From assembly GCA_009781115.1 (NCBI GenBank), contig WQYT01000007.1:1-38488 (forward strand): a stretch of 38,488 nucleotides of DNA, in the 5' to 3' direction. How positions within the stretch are numbered: the first letter of the stretch is position 1; each line of letters opens with the position of its first letter. The notes under the pieces are model-generated. The model made no database searches, had not been told where the DNA came from, and saw nothing but the letters and a program-made list of their open reading frames with translations. The position numbers were made by a program, and so were the translations under genes. This DNA is from Coriobacteriia bacterium (GTDB taxonomy: Bacteria > Actinomycetota > Coriobacteriia > WRKU01 > WQUG01). This document shows positions 1 through 6,941 of this stretch, piece by piece.

Positions 1-1310
1 CAGACCAGCACGCCGCCGGGCTTCAGGCGCGAGGCGGCCAGTGTGTAGAACTCGCGAGACGCCATGTAGAACGGGACCGAGACATCCTGATAGGCGTCCA
101 CCATGATCAGGTCGTAGCGCTGGCTGTGCTGCTGAATATAGCTGCGCCCGTCGCCGACCACCACCTGGCAGTCCGCGGGCGTCAGCGCAAAGTAGTCGCG
201 CGCCACGTCGACGATCTTGCTGTCCAGTTCGACTCCCGTACAGGTCGAACCCGGCGCCGCCTGTTGCAGCAGCGCGGGACAGGTCCCCGTACCCAGACCG
301 AGCATCAGCGCGCTGATGGGGCGCCCCGGCTTGAAGTTCGCGAGCAGGCCGCAGGCGCCGATCATGCCGTCGTAGTACTCACCGGTCGGCTGATCGATCG
401 TGCGGTTCTCCAGATACTGGCGCGGCAACAGGGACTGCACGCCAAAGAGCACGTTGGTCGAAAAGTAGCGCGCGGAATCATCCTGGCTCACCTGAAGGTA
501 GTTGTAGGAAGATTCCCCCTGATACAGGATTCCGGACTCCCAAAACGCATAGTTGGCGCCCAGGGGAGCGGCAAGCAGCGCCACACAGCAGGCAAGCGCC
601 ACCGCCGCAGGCCACCACTTGCCGCGCACAGCCAGCGCATGAATCAGCACGAGCACCGCCAACGCGACCGCGAACAGCAGGTAGGTGCGCGCGACTCCCA
701 CATCCGGGATCGTCACGAACGAAGCCAGGAAGGTCCCGAGGATACTGCCGAGCGTACCCCAGGCATAGATGCTGCCGATGACCGCGCCCGTATTTTCGGG
801 GCTGGAATCGCGAGAGCCCTCTGCAGATGACAAAATTACCCCAGGGGTAATTTTGTCATCCGTGCGCGCGGAAGCGACCCGCACCAGGAAGGGCGAGACC
901 ATCCCCAGCAGCACCATCGGCGCCACGAACAGCAGCAGGCACGCAAGGATCGAGCCGACCACGATGACCTGGCTGCCCGCGACCACGGCTGCCACCGCTG
1001 CCACGGCCACGATCAGGTACTTGCCCACCAGCGGGATCACCGCGATCCAGAGCGCCGCGATCAGCATGCGCCGGTAGAGCAGCGTGTCGCTGCCCTTGGC
1101 TACGGCGCGGTCAGCGAGCCGCCCACCCCGGTAGTTGCCGAAGGCCATGGCCGCCATGATCAGCCCGATGATGACCGACCAGACCGGCAACGAGGACGAG
1201 AAGTAGGGCGCCAGCAAGCGCGAGGCCGCCAGCTCGACGGCCATCACCGACATGCCGGAGATGAATGCCGATATCCGGTAGAACCACAGCCGCCGTCTGT
1301 TGTTGCCCAT
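1..1310 (-). CDS. Spermidine-synthase-like membrane protein (fused transporter-like N-terminus), C-terminus cut off by window edge
   Basis: This ORF is absent from the track because its stop lies beyond the left edge. From ATG at 1310 about 436 codons stay open. The N-terminal ~215 residues are hydrophobic with several membrane segments (near MSVMAVELAASRLLAPYF and GTLGSILGTFLASF). A SpeE-type Rossmann methyltransferase fold follows: a glycine loop in LMLGLGTGT, an acidic residue in GVELDSKIVDVARDYF, and GDGRSY before YDLIMVDAY. This matches the 'fused MFS/spermidine synthase' group. Whether it makes polyamines is unknown, as many such proteins do not. The upstream GGGAGAGGCAGGGAACC is a plausible ribosome site. 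A linker between membrane segments contains a perfect palindrome (826-860) that looks inserted. The + strand ORFs at 126-1077 are shadows of this gene. Confidence 0.85.
   Translation of the reverse strand, partial: MGNNRRRLWFYRISAFISGMSVMAVELAASRLLAPYFSSSLPVWSVIIGLIMAAMAFGNYRGGRLADRAVAKGSDTLLYRRMLIAALWIAVIPLVGKYLIVAVAAVAAVVAGSQVIVVGSILACLLLFVAPMVLLGMVSPFLVRVASARTDDKITPGVILSSAEGSRDSSPENTGAVIGSIYAWGTLGSILGTFLASFVTIPDVGVARTYLLFAVALAVLVLIHALAVRGKWWPAAVALACCVALLAAPLGANYAFWESGILYQGESSYNYLQVSQDDSARYFSTNVLFGVQSLLPRQYLENRTIDQPTGEYYDGMIGACGLLANFKPGRPISALMLGLGTGTCPALLQQAAPGSTCTGVELDSKIVDVARDYFALTPADCQVVVGDGRSYIQQHSQRYDLIMVDAYQDVSVPFYMASREFYTLAASRLKPGGVLV
826..860. repeat. Perfect 35-bp palindrome inside the spermidine-synthase-like CDS
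   Basis: The arms are GATGACAAAATTACCCC (826-842) and GGGGTAATTTTGTCATC (844-860) around one central A. All 17 positions pair. The element is translated in frame as part of a linker (about TDDKITPGVILSS). Palindromes with the same outer TGACA and a C/G-rich centre lie in intergenic DNA at 20368-20418 and 21472-21500. I infer a REP-like mobile palindrome. Confidence 0.85.
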
Positions 1311-1460
1311 GGTTCCCTGCCTCTCCCTGGGCGATCACGGCACGCGGCCTGTCCCAGAATATATGCTTGTTCCAACTATATTGATTCTACCGCGATTGTT
1401 CTGCTCCCTCTCCGTGCTGCTTAGATATATACTCATACATAACGATAAGAGGAAGGCGCC

Positions 1461-1859
1461 ATGTTAGAAAAAGGAAGCAAGAAAGCCAAAGATGCCGAGC
1501 TGGTCGTGCGTTTTACCGAGTGGTACTGCGCCGCGCATCACCAGGACAAAGAGCGCCCGCCGCTTGAATCCGGCGGCATCGAGGCGGGCATCTACGGCGC
1601 GCGCGTCCCGCGGCTCTGCGAGGACTGCGCCACCTATGCGCGCTACGCGGAGCGGCGCACGGAACTCTGCCGTCAGCAGCCAAAGCCCTTCTGTGCGGTC
1701 TGCAAGATCAAGTGCTACAAGCCAGATATGTCCGAGTACTCGCGCAAGGTCATGCGCTACTCCGGCCCACGCTCCATCTTTTCGCGCTACTGCCTGCGCG
1801 CCCTGGGTCACGCCTACTCAACCCTGCGCTACCACAGGAACCTGCGTCATGACTCTTAA
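1461..1859 (+). CDS. YgbA-family (nitrous-oxide-stimulated promoter family) cysteine-rich protein
   Basis: A 132-residue soluble basic protein. The conserved core of the YgbA_NO family is clear: LCEDCATYARYAERR, then PFCAVCKIKCYKPDMSEYSR, then VMRYSGPRSIF. The clustered cysteines (LCEDC, CAVCKIKC) could bind a metal or an iron-sulfur cluster. In enterobacteria ygbA belongs to the nitric-oxide response; the biochemical function is not established, and no NO-regulator site could be recognised here. AAGAGGAAGG lies just upstream of the ATG, and TATACT at 1428-1433 is a possible -10. It is divergent from the spermidine-synthase-like gene. A minus-strand shadow ORF (1464-1811) covers the same DNA. 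Confidence 0.85.
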   Translation: MLEKGSKKAKDAELVVRFTEWYCAAHHQDKERPPLESGGIEAGIYGARVPRLCEDCATYARYAERRTELCRQQPKPFCAVCKIKCYKPDMSEYSRKVMRYSGPRSIFSRYCLRALGHAYSTLRYHRNLRHDS

Positions 1860-1952
1860 TGTTTATCACGGAAGAAACGGCGCAGACGCGCGCATAGAAA
1901 CGAGCGCGACGCTACGTCGGAAGACGCAGCCCGGCTCGATCAGTTCATATTA

Positions 1953-1986
1953 AAAGGGATGCCTGTTTAAAGCATCCCTTTCTTTT
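1953..1986. terminator. Rho-independent terminator between convergent genes
   Basis: AAAGGGATGC (1953-1962) pairs with GCATCCCTTT (1972-1981) across an 8-9 nt loop, and T-rich sequence follows (TCTTTTATT). The stem begins with A residues that become a U-tract on the other strand. It therefore could terminate both the YgbA-family gene and the zinc-ribbon gene. Confidence 0.8.
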
Positions 1987-1995
1987 ATTGGCTGG

Positions 1996-2262
1996 TTATC
2001 TTTGCTTTGAAAAGCAGTCGCTGCAATAGACCGGACGGTCATCATGCGGCTGGAAGGGAACCTGGCAGGGCTGCCCACAGGATGCGCAAGTAGCGTCAAA
2101 CATCTCACGCGGCCCACGGGATCCACTCTTACGCTTATCGCGACAGGCTTTGCACCTCTGGGGCTCAGTAAAGCCCTTCTCCTCAAAAAAGTCCTGTTCA
2201 CTCGCTGTGAAAACGAACTCCTGGCCACAATCTTTACAAACGAGTGTCTTGTCTTCGTGCAT
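1996..2262 (-). CDS. Small zinc-ribbon protein
   Basis: An 88-residue protein with four CxxC pairs: CKDC near residue 9, CKAC near 37, CASC near 59 and CSDC near the C-terminus. It can therefore hold two zinc sites. The pattern fits the small 'zinc-ribbon domain containing' proteins common in Clostridia and Coriobacteriia, whose function is unknown. Motifs such as LVCKDCGQEFVFTASEQDFF are characteristic. TAAGGAG lies about 11 nt before the ATG. It is single-gene and convergent with the YgbA-family gene. An inverted repeat (2290-2312) lies just upstream and could be an operator. Confidence 0.8.
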   Translation of the reverse strand: MHEDKTLVCKDCGQEFVFTASEQDFFEEKGFTEPQRCKACRDKRKSGSRGPREMFDATCASCGQPCQVPFQPHDDRPVYCSDCFSKQR

Positions 2263-2289
2263 TAGCCTATGTGCTCCTTAGCTGAACTT

Positions 2290-2312
2290 GACTTAATCCT
2301 TAATGTTAAGTC
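2290..2312. promoter_or_regulatory. Inverted repeat upstream of the zinc-ribbon gene
   Basis: GACTTAA (2290-2296) and TTAAGTC (2306-2312) are perfect 7-bp arms 9 nt apart, 28 nt before the zinc-ribbon start codon. A minus-strand TATGAT (2321-2326) upstream could be its -10, which would put the repeat at the transcript start, the usual place for a repressor site. Assignment is inference. Confidence 0.4.
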
Positions 2313-2377
2313 GCCCCTCTATCATACAGTAAGTAAGCGCAAAGTGAAAAGAGAGCGTGACGATAGGTTGATTTAGC

Positions 2378-2395
2378 CCCGTCCCCCTGTGTTCC
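2378..2395 (+). repeat. Left copy of 18-bp inverted repeat flanking hipBA
   Basis: CCCGTCCCCCTGTGTTCC is the exact reverse complement of 4238-4255, on the other side of hipBA. GTCCCC...GTTCC strings of this kind resemble REP-type sequences linked to REP-associated tyrosine transposases, but that link is inference. Confidence 0.75.
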
Positions 2396-2405
2396 GAGGC
2401 ACGGA

Positions 2406-2437
2406 CAGAGGTGCGCCGAGAGCGTCGCGCCCAACAG
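2406..2437 (+). repeat. Degenerate single copy of the 47-bp repeat core
   Basis: CAGAGG-GCGCCGAG--CGTCGCGCCC-ACAG matches the core of the triple tandem repeat at 9926-10066 at 28 of 32 positions. The GGTGCG/CGCGCC hairpin potential is largely kept. It shows that the tandem unit is a dispersed element. Confidence 0.6.
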
Positions 2438-2567
2438 AGGTTTTGGCCAGCCAGAATTGCAACAGTTGGCGCCTGGAGCAGCCTGCGGTAGCAGGCGATA
2501 TTCAAACCCACGAGCATAGCCGCAAGCTATTGGATACAGCAAAAACCCGCGAGCGTATTAGCAGCTC

Positions 2568-2661
2568 TTATGCGGACGCATAAATTTTGCTGTTTTACGG
2601 GCGTATTTATGCGAGCGTATATATTGTGCTACAATGGCTTATGATTTATGCGAGCGCATAA
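2568..2661 (+). promoter_or_regulatory. hipBA promoter with three operator palindromes
   Basis: Three copies of a TTATGCG-NN-CGCATAA palindrome lie before hipB: 2568-2583 (GA centre, perfect), 2607-2622 (AG centre, right arm CGTATAT) and 2646-2661 (AG centre, perfect). TACAAT at 2630-2635 is a good -10. The second copy overlaps the expected -35 position, and the third covers the likely transcript start and ends directly before the ribosome site. This arrangement fits cooperative autorepression by HipB/HipBA. The palindrome differs from the E. coli HipB operator (TATCC-N8-GGATA). Confidence 0.75.
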
Positions 2662-2674
2662 TAAGGAGGCTGCT

Positions 2675-2929
2675 GTGGAACAAATCGATATCAAGACACC
2701 GGCAGAGCTCGGTCAGCTCATGAAGAGGCGGCGCAAGGAGCTTGGCCTTACTCAAAAAAGTGTCGTTGACGTCGCCCCGTTTGGTCCTACTTTTTACTCT
2801 GATCTGGAAAATGGCAAAACAACCGCGCAGCTTGGTAAAACTCTTGAGGCGATCCGTATGCTTGGCCTACGCGTAGCGATTACCCTGCCCGATACCACGC
2901 CGCCCGCCAACTCAAAGGATCAGTCATGA
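2675..2929 (+). CDS. hipB: HipB-type antitoxin (Xre/HTH DNA-binding protein)
   Basis: The track starts this ORF at 2648, but that ATG lies inside the third operator. AAGGAGG (2663-2669) instead sits 5 nt before an in-frame GTG at 2675, giving 84 residues. The helix-turn-helix spans about residues 10-60: ELGQLMKRRRKELGLTQKSVVDVA, then FYSDLENGKTTAQLGKTLEAIRMLGL, a typical HipB signature. It should repress its own promoter and neutralise HipA. Its stop overlaps the hipA start (ATGA), so the two are translationally coupled. Confidence 0.88.
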   Translation: MEQIDIKTPAELGQLMKRRRKELGLTQKSVVDVAPFGPTFYSDLENGKTTAQLGKTLEAIRMLGLRVAITLPDTTPPANSKDQS

Positions 2930-4215
2930 AGCTCAGCGTCTACCATGATAAAACGCTGATCGGCTCTCTGGAGGCGGCGCCCGCCCGTCTTTCTTTCTGC
3001 TATGCTCCAGAGTTTCTCGCGGCAAACCCTTACCCGATCTCGCTTTCTCTGCCCCTACAGAAAGCCCCCTTTTCTGCGCAGGCAACCGAGCGCTTTTTTG
3101 ACGGCCTGCTGCCAGAAGAAGATGAGCGCAGGCGCATGGCGCGCTACTTGCACGTGCCTGCTGCCAGTACCAGTAAGCTTCTGTCTGCTCTGGCGGGCGA
3201 CTGCGTGGGTAATCTGACGATACTTTCTTCTGATCATGACTTTGAACAGCTTTTGTCGCAGAGCAACTATCAGCCGCTTGCGCCCACCGAATTTCAAGCT
3301 ATCATCGGGGAGTCACCCGCGCTGATTACGCAACTATCCGCGGAAAACAGGCTTTCTATCCCTGGGGCCCAAAGTAAGATCGGGCTCTATCATAAGCCAG
3401 GGGCGCCTCCGGTGGACTGCGATGGCTGGTGTGTGCCGCAGGGGCTTTTTGCTTCTACTCATATTGTCAAGCCGGACTCGCGCTTCTATCCTTTGACCTC
3501 GCTTAACGAGTATCTGTGTACCCGCCTCGCGCAAGCCGTTGGCATTGCGACCGCTGAAGTTTTTCTCATCAACAACCAGGCGAGCGCTCAGGGTAAAGGC
3601 AGGGACCAGGCCGTGTTGGTGTCTGAGCGTTTTGATCGCGCGTGTAACGAAAGTGGTTTTGTTACGAGGATCTGCCAGGAGGATTTCTGCCAGGCACTTT
3701 CCTATTCTTCGCGCTACAAATACGAAGCCGACGGAGGCCCCGGCTTTGCAGAAATTATTGCGGTCTTGCGCTCCGAGCCCTCAAACCCGCCGCTTGATGT
3801 TCAGCGATTTATCCAGCTTTTCCTCTTTAACTATCTGATTGGCAATAGTGACGCCCACGCAAAGAACTACTCTCTGCAACGCGATACAGCAGGCAGGCTT
3901 TGCCTGGCGCCTGCTTACGACCTGGTGAGCACGACGTTTTATCCGGAGCTCAGCAGAAATCTTGCCATGGGGGTCGCGGGTTGTTATGACCTCGATCAGA
4001 TAACGCAAAAACACTGGCAGGCTCTATGCGAGCAAAATCAGCTGTCCTGGTCACGGCTACATGAGATTGCAACAGAAATAGCTGAGGGGGTAACAGACGC
4101 GCTCGATAACGGAAAAATCACCGCTCCGATCCAAAACTTTGACGAAGAGTTCACCGCGCTTTCTCATCACCTGCGCACCGAGATCCAGAGCCGAAAACAA
4201 ACGCTGATCGCCTAA
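2926..4215 (+). CDS. hipA: HipA serine/threonine-kinase toxin
   Basis: 429 residues, the usual HipA length (E. coli ~440). The N-terminal subdomain contains GSLEAAPARLSFCYAPEF and FFDGLLPEEDERRR. SIPGAQSK (144-151) corresponds to the autophosphorylated loop of E. coli HipA, with Ser144 as the likely equivalent. Catalytic motifs are NSDAHAKN (307-314) and the metal-binding PAYDL (329-333). All expected active-site residues appear present, so the toxin is probably functional. HipA enzymes phosphorylate aminoacyl-tRNA synthetases (GltX in E. coli), halting translation; the target here is unknown. It overlaps hipB by 4 nt, and the gene pair is enclosed by an 18-bp inverted repeat. Confidence 0.93.
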   Translation: MKLSVYHDKTLIGSLEAAPARLSFCYAPEFLAANPYPISLSLPLQKAPFSAQATERFFDGLLPEEDERRRMARYLHVPAASTSKLLSALAGDCVGNLTILSSDHDFEQLLSQSNYQPLAPTEFQAIIGESPALITQLSAENRLSIPGAQSKIGLYHKPGAPPVDCDGWCVPQGLFASTHIVKPDSRFYPLTSLNEYLCTRLAQAVGIATAEVFLINNQASAQGKGRDQAVLVSERFDRACNESGFVTRICQEDFCQALSYSSRYKYEADGGPGFAEIIAVLRSEPSNPPLDVQRFIQLFLFNYLIGNSDAHAKNYSLQRDTAGRLCLAPAYDLVSTTFYPELSRNLAMGVAGCYDLDQITQKHWQALCEQNQLSWSRLHEIATEIAEGVTDALDNGKITAPIQNFDEEFTALSHHLRTEIQSRKQTLIA

Positions 4216-4237
4216 GTGGCATATGTAACAGGGAGGG

Positions 4238-4255
4238 GGAACACAGGGGGACGGG
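4238..4255 (-). repeat. Right copy of 18-bp inverted repeat flanking hipBA
   Basis: GGAACACAGGGGGACGGG is the perfect reverse complement of 2378-2395. It begins 22 nt after the hipA stop. The two copies enclose hipB, hipA and their operators (about 1.88 kb). Confidence 0.75.
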
Positions 4256-4365
4256 TACATTGTGTTCTGCAGTTTACTCTTATCCGGACGGATCTGTCGC
4301 CACAAGCGGGTAAAGAGTTTTCATTGCTGTTCTTCGAACCAACACTGGCGCCGCTCGTTGTGGTA

Positions 4366-4445
4366 TTGCACAACTTCTGAATATGCTTATATAATAGTTA
4401 CCGTAAGTGTCAAATATGACAGAAATGTATCTATTATGGTAACTA
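4366..4445 (+). promoter_or_regulatory. abiE promoter with nested inverted repeats
   Basis: TTGCAC (4366-4371) and TATAAT (4390-4395) with an 18-nt spacer form a strong promoter; transcription should start near 4402. TAGTTACC (4395-4402) and GGTAACTA (4438-4445) are perfect 8-bp arms. TGTCA-AATA-TGACA (4408-4421) lies between them. AbiEi antitoxins of other systems bind inverted repeats in their own promoter, so these are good operator candidates. The right outer arm overlaps the proposed abiEi start codon. Confidence 0.7.
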
Positions 4446-5260
4446 ATGATAATAATATGACACGCACTATCTCCCGATCGTTAGCAGGGGTGCTTGAACG
4501 CCTTGAGCTTGAGCAACCAACGCTTGTGGCAACTGCTGATCTTGGGCATGTTCTGAGCGAGCTAGGGATCAAGACGCCAGTACGGGTCGTTGCCGCACGC
4601 TTACGGGACAGAGGTTGGCTGCTTAGTACTGATCGCGCGGGTGTATGGGAGTTTGCTCCGGCTGCTTTGGCGGGCGCATACCCAAGTCATGATCCGTTGA
4701 TGCCGCTTCGGGTGGTGCTGGTACGACATCCACAGACCTGTTGCGCTTTGACCTTGCAGACGGCAGCCTGGGCTCTGGGAATCGCTGATCGTCTGCCCAA
4801 TCGACCAGAGGTCGCCATAGACTCCTTAAGCCACTCCAATCGTTTTCCCGAGAGTCTCTCTGTGCTGGTATATAAACCCACTCTCAGCCCGATTGAAGCG
4901 AAAGGCGTTCCGGCGCTGACGCCAGAGAGCATTATCGTACACATGGCATCAAAGCCTACAGATGTTCGCTCTTGGCAATCAGCGCTGGAATGGCTTCCTG
5001 ATCTCGCAGCGGAACTTGACATCGAGAAGCTCCTGGCCGAGTTGCAAGGACGCAGCAAAACAGCCGTAGCCAGAACTGGCTACCTTCTGCAAGGATTGCG
5101 GCCCGATCTATCCCGTCGAATCTATCAGGGGATCGGCGCCTTGACAAAAACATGGTTCGGACCCAGAGGGTCGCTTCGTCACCACGATAACCATTGGTTG
5201 ATCGCTGACACTATCCTGCCTTTTGATCCCCGGGAGTTGGGGGAAGTCTCATGGCGATAA
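4436..5260 (+). CDS. abiEi: AbiEi-family type IV antitoxin
   Basis: The track ORF starts at 4262, but those 58 codons precede the promoter. I choose the in-frame ATG at 4436 (about 274 residues), with ATG 4457 as alternative; neither has a strong ribosome site. The N-terminus is a winged-helix domain (LATADLGHVLSELGIKTP, then VVAARLRDRGWLLSTDRAGVWEFAP), as in AbiEi. The C-terminal part (TLSPIEAKGVPALTPESIIVHMASKP) is the antitoxin/transcription-factor domain. Known AbiEi proteins repress the operon and counter AbiEii without forming a stable complex with it. The gene overlaps abiEii by 10 nt. The region looks AT-richer than the housekeeping genes, consistent with acquisition. Confidence 0.85.
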   Translation: MVTNDNNMTRTISRSLAGVLERLELEQPTLVATADLGHVLSELGIKTPVRVVAARLRDRGWLLSTDRAGVWEFAPAALAGAYPSHDPLMPLRVVLVRHPQTCCALTLQTAAWALGIADRLPNRPEVAIDSLSHSNRFPESLSVLVYKPTLSPIEAKGVPALTPESIIVHMASKPTDVRSWQSALEWLPDLAAELDIEKLLAELQGRSKTAVARTGYLLQGLRPDLSRRIYQGIGALTKTWFGPRGSLRHHDNHWLIADTILPFDPRELGEVSWR

Positions 5261-6219
5261 ACGTCCAACTGGGTCATATTGCGCGTCATACCCCAAAGGG
5301 CTCAGGCGCTCAAGGACGAGAAGCAGCGATCATCGACGTCGCCCAGGATCTGCTACTCCGACACTTGCATGAAGTTGGGATTCTTGATGACCTGGTGTTC
5401 AAAGGAGGCACTGCCTTAAGAAAGCTTTTCGCCGGCAGAGCAGGACGTTTTTCGCTCGACTTGGATTTTTCATTAGCTACTATTGGGGCTGATCCCGACG
5501 AGGTGCTCTCCAAGATCATTACCACAATAAACGGCCTCAGGCTCGAAAGATTTGAATATGGGGCAAGTGAGCGAAGAGGCAAGTGGACACTGAGCTTTTC
5601 TCATCCATTTGGGGGAACTGCACTTTCTCTACAAAGCAAACTGGATCTGAGCCCTCCGCCTTGGCTCGACCCCATAAAGCGTGGGTGGGCGCCAATGGAA
5701 ATTCATAAGCAGTATGGAAATCCGCCTCTTCCAGAGATTCAAGTGGTAAGGATCGAGGAAAATATCGCAGAAAAAATCGCTCGTTTGAACAGGTCAACGC
5801 CAGCTCGTGACTTATATGATCTCTGTTGGATCATGTCCAACCCAGGGACAATCGGCTCACTTGATAAGCCGCTCATACGGCGATTAGCTCTTCTCAAGAT
5901 CTGGGTTGACACAAATGGCGTTCATGCAGGAACTACCTACTGGCAACCAGGCCATAAAGGTCTGGCATTCGATCCGGAGGTTTGGCTCCGAGACAGAAGT
6001 AAAGAAGGATTTGATATCGACGATATTGGCGCGCTGACCGCGCCGTCGCCTACTGCTTCTGAATTGTCGGATGGCGTGCGCACGCACTTTGCTTTTCTCG
6101 CAGAATTAGATGATGATGAAGGGATAGTAGCGCATGTCAACGAAAGAGATCGCGCTTTGGTACTGAGAATGTTGTCCGAGCTTCCGGGAGGAAGATTGAT
6201 CAAAGCCGCCCTGTATTGA
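5251..6219 (+). CDS. abiEii: AbiEii/AbiGii-family nucleotidyltransferase toxin
   Basis: 322 residues. The DNA-polymerase-beta-like nucleotidyltransferase signature is intact: GGTALRK (52-58), then RFSLDLDF (66-73) with the two catalytic aspartates. A later conserved segment reads EKIARLNR (174-181) and RDLYDL (186-191). Related toxins (MenT, AbiEii) transfer nucleotides, in some cases to tRNA acceptor stems, and can give phage abortive infection; the substrate here is not known. GGGGGAA precedes the ATG. It is translationally coupled to abiEi. Two tRNA-Ser genes lie just downstream, which is suggestive but may be coincidence. Confidence 0.92.
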   Translation: MAINVQLGHIARHTPKGSGAQGREAAIIDVAQDLLLRHLHEVGILDDLVFKGGTALRKLFAGRAGRFSLDLDFSLATIGADPDEVLSKIITTINGLRLERFEYGASERRGKWTLSFSHPFGGTALSLQSKLDLSPPPWLDPIKRGWAPMEIHKQYGNPPLPEIQVVRIEENIAEKIARLNRSTPARDLYDLCWIMSNPGTIGSLDKPLIRRLALLKIWVDTNGVHAGTTYWQPGHKGLAFDPEVWLRDRSKEGFDIDDIGALTAPSPTASELSDGVRTHFAFLAELDDDEGIVAHVNERDRALVLRMLSELPGGRLIKAALY

Positions 6220-6293
6220 TGCATTGATTGCTGGCTCATGCAAAGAGAAGGCATTTGCGAAGTTTGCTGGCGTTTCGATAAGCCTGGGTGCTG

Positions 6294-6386
6294 CGAAGAG
6301 ATTTTCCCGGAGAAGCCCCGAAAGGTGATCCGATACGGCCTTTAGGCCTTGAGGATCGACTTGAGCGGCTTATACGGGAAAAGATC
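6294..6386 (-). repeat. Structured 93-bp repeat, copy 1 (behind tRNA-Ser TGA)
   Basis: Same length as copy 2 (6537-6629), with about 84% identity counted by eye. It folds as nested stems: TTTTCCCG/CGGGAAAA, AAGCC/GGCTT, GATCC/GGATC and GGCC-TTTA-GGCC. It begins 7 nt after the tRNA-Ser(TGA) CCA end in the direction of tRNA transcription, so it forms the 3' trailer. There is no U-run, so it is not a standard terminator. Confidence 0.75.
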
Positions 6387-6393
6387 AAGCAGA

Positions 6394-6483
6394 TGGCGGA
6401 GGGGTAGGGATTCGAACCCTAGAACGGGGTAAACCGTTGCTGGTTTTCAAGACCAGTGCATTCAACCACTCTGCCACCCCTCC
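6394..6483 (-). tRNA. tRNA-Ser (anticodon TGA)
   Basis: A 90-nt class II tRNA on the minus strand. It opens GGAGGGGTGGCAGAGTGG, carries anticodon-loop CTTGAAA (TGA), has the long serine variable arm, the T-loop GGTTCGAATCC, acceptor CCCCTCC, discriminator G and an encoded CCA. It decodes UCA/UCG-type serine codons. Confidence 0.97.
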
Positions 6484-6536
6484 GTTTTGGTGACGACGAC
6501 AACAGCTTGCCCGGTTGATAGGCAAAACGCCCCAGA

Positions 6537-6629
6537 CGAAGAGATTTTCTTGCAGGAGCCCCGAAGAGCGATCCGTAACGGCCTTTAGGCCTTAAGGATC
6601 GATCTGAGCGGCTCCTGCGGGAAAAGATC
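6537..6629 (-). repeat. Structured 93-bp repeat, copy 2 (behind tRNA-Ser GCT)
   Basis: Copy 2 of the element at 6294-6386. Its outer stem pairs all 16 positions, TTTTCTTGCAGGAGCC with GGCTCCTGCGGGAAAA, if two G-U pairs are allowed. Copy 1 has A-T where copy 2 has G-C in the stem, a compensatory change. It starts 8 nt after the tRNA-Ser(GCT) CCA end. Confidence 0.75.
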
Positions 6630-6637
6630 GAGTCTGG

Positions 6638-6728
6638 TGGCGGAGAGTTAGGGATTTGAACCCTAGATAGGTTTCTCGCCTATACACGCTTAGCAGGCGT
6701 GCGCCTTCAGCCACTCGGCCAACTCTCC
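6638..6728 (-). tRNA. tRNA-Ser (anticodon GCT)
   Basis: A 91-nt class II tRNA on the minus strand. It opens GGAGAGTTGGCCGAGTGGC, has anticodon stem-loop CACGC-CTGCTAA-GCGTG (GCT), a long variable arm, T-loop GGTTCAAATCC, acceptor CTCTCC, discriminator G and an encoded CCA. It reads AGC/AGU serine codons. Both tRNA-Ser genes lie in the same orientation and each is followed by the 93-bp repeat. Confidence 0.97.
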
Positions 6729-6941
6729 GCGTTGTCGGTCTATAAGTATAGCGAAAACAGCCGCCAGATACTATCGTGTTCCCACAATCACCCCAACAAA
6801 GTCCCAACAGCAAAGCACTCCCCACGACAGAGACTGCGGGGTTCAAGCCCCAGCTCGCTACGCTTCGCCGTCCGGCATGCAGCAGAGCTGCGGGGTATGG
6901 ACCCCGCCAAAATCAATACGCCCCGGGACAAAACGGAGCTG

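Larger units (their letters stand above)
2313..2567. other. Intergenic stretch with dispersed repeats, no gene recognised
   Basis: About 255 nt between the zinc-ribbon promoter and the hipBA operators. The short ORFs here (2293-2583) have no ribosome site or recognisable product. The stretch holds the left 18-bp hipBA-flanking repeat (2378-2395) and a 32-nt match to the 47-bp repeat found behind rubrerythrin (2406-2437). Confidence 0.5.

Noticed and set aside
126-1077. Plus-strand ORFs of 234 and 102 residues
   Set aside because: They are antisense to the open spermidine-synthase-like frame, are Arg/His-rich and have no recognisable domain.
4262-4435. N-terminal extension of AbiEi in the ORF track
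   Set aside because: The extension lies upstream of and across the promoter and has non-protein-like composition; ATG 4436 follows the promoter.
6830-6910. tRNA remnant (GGGGTTCAAGCCCC looks like a T-arm)
   Set aside because: No acceptor, D-arm or anticodon arm can be aligned around it; only two short GC hairpins are visible.
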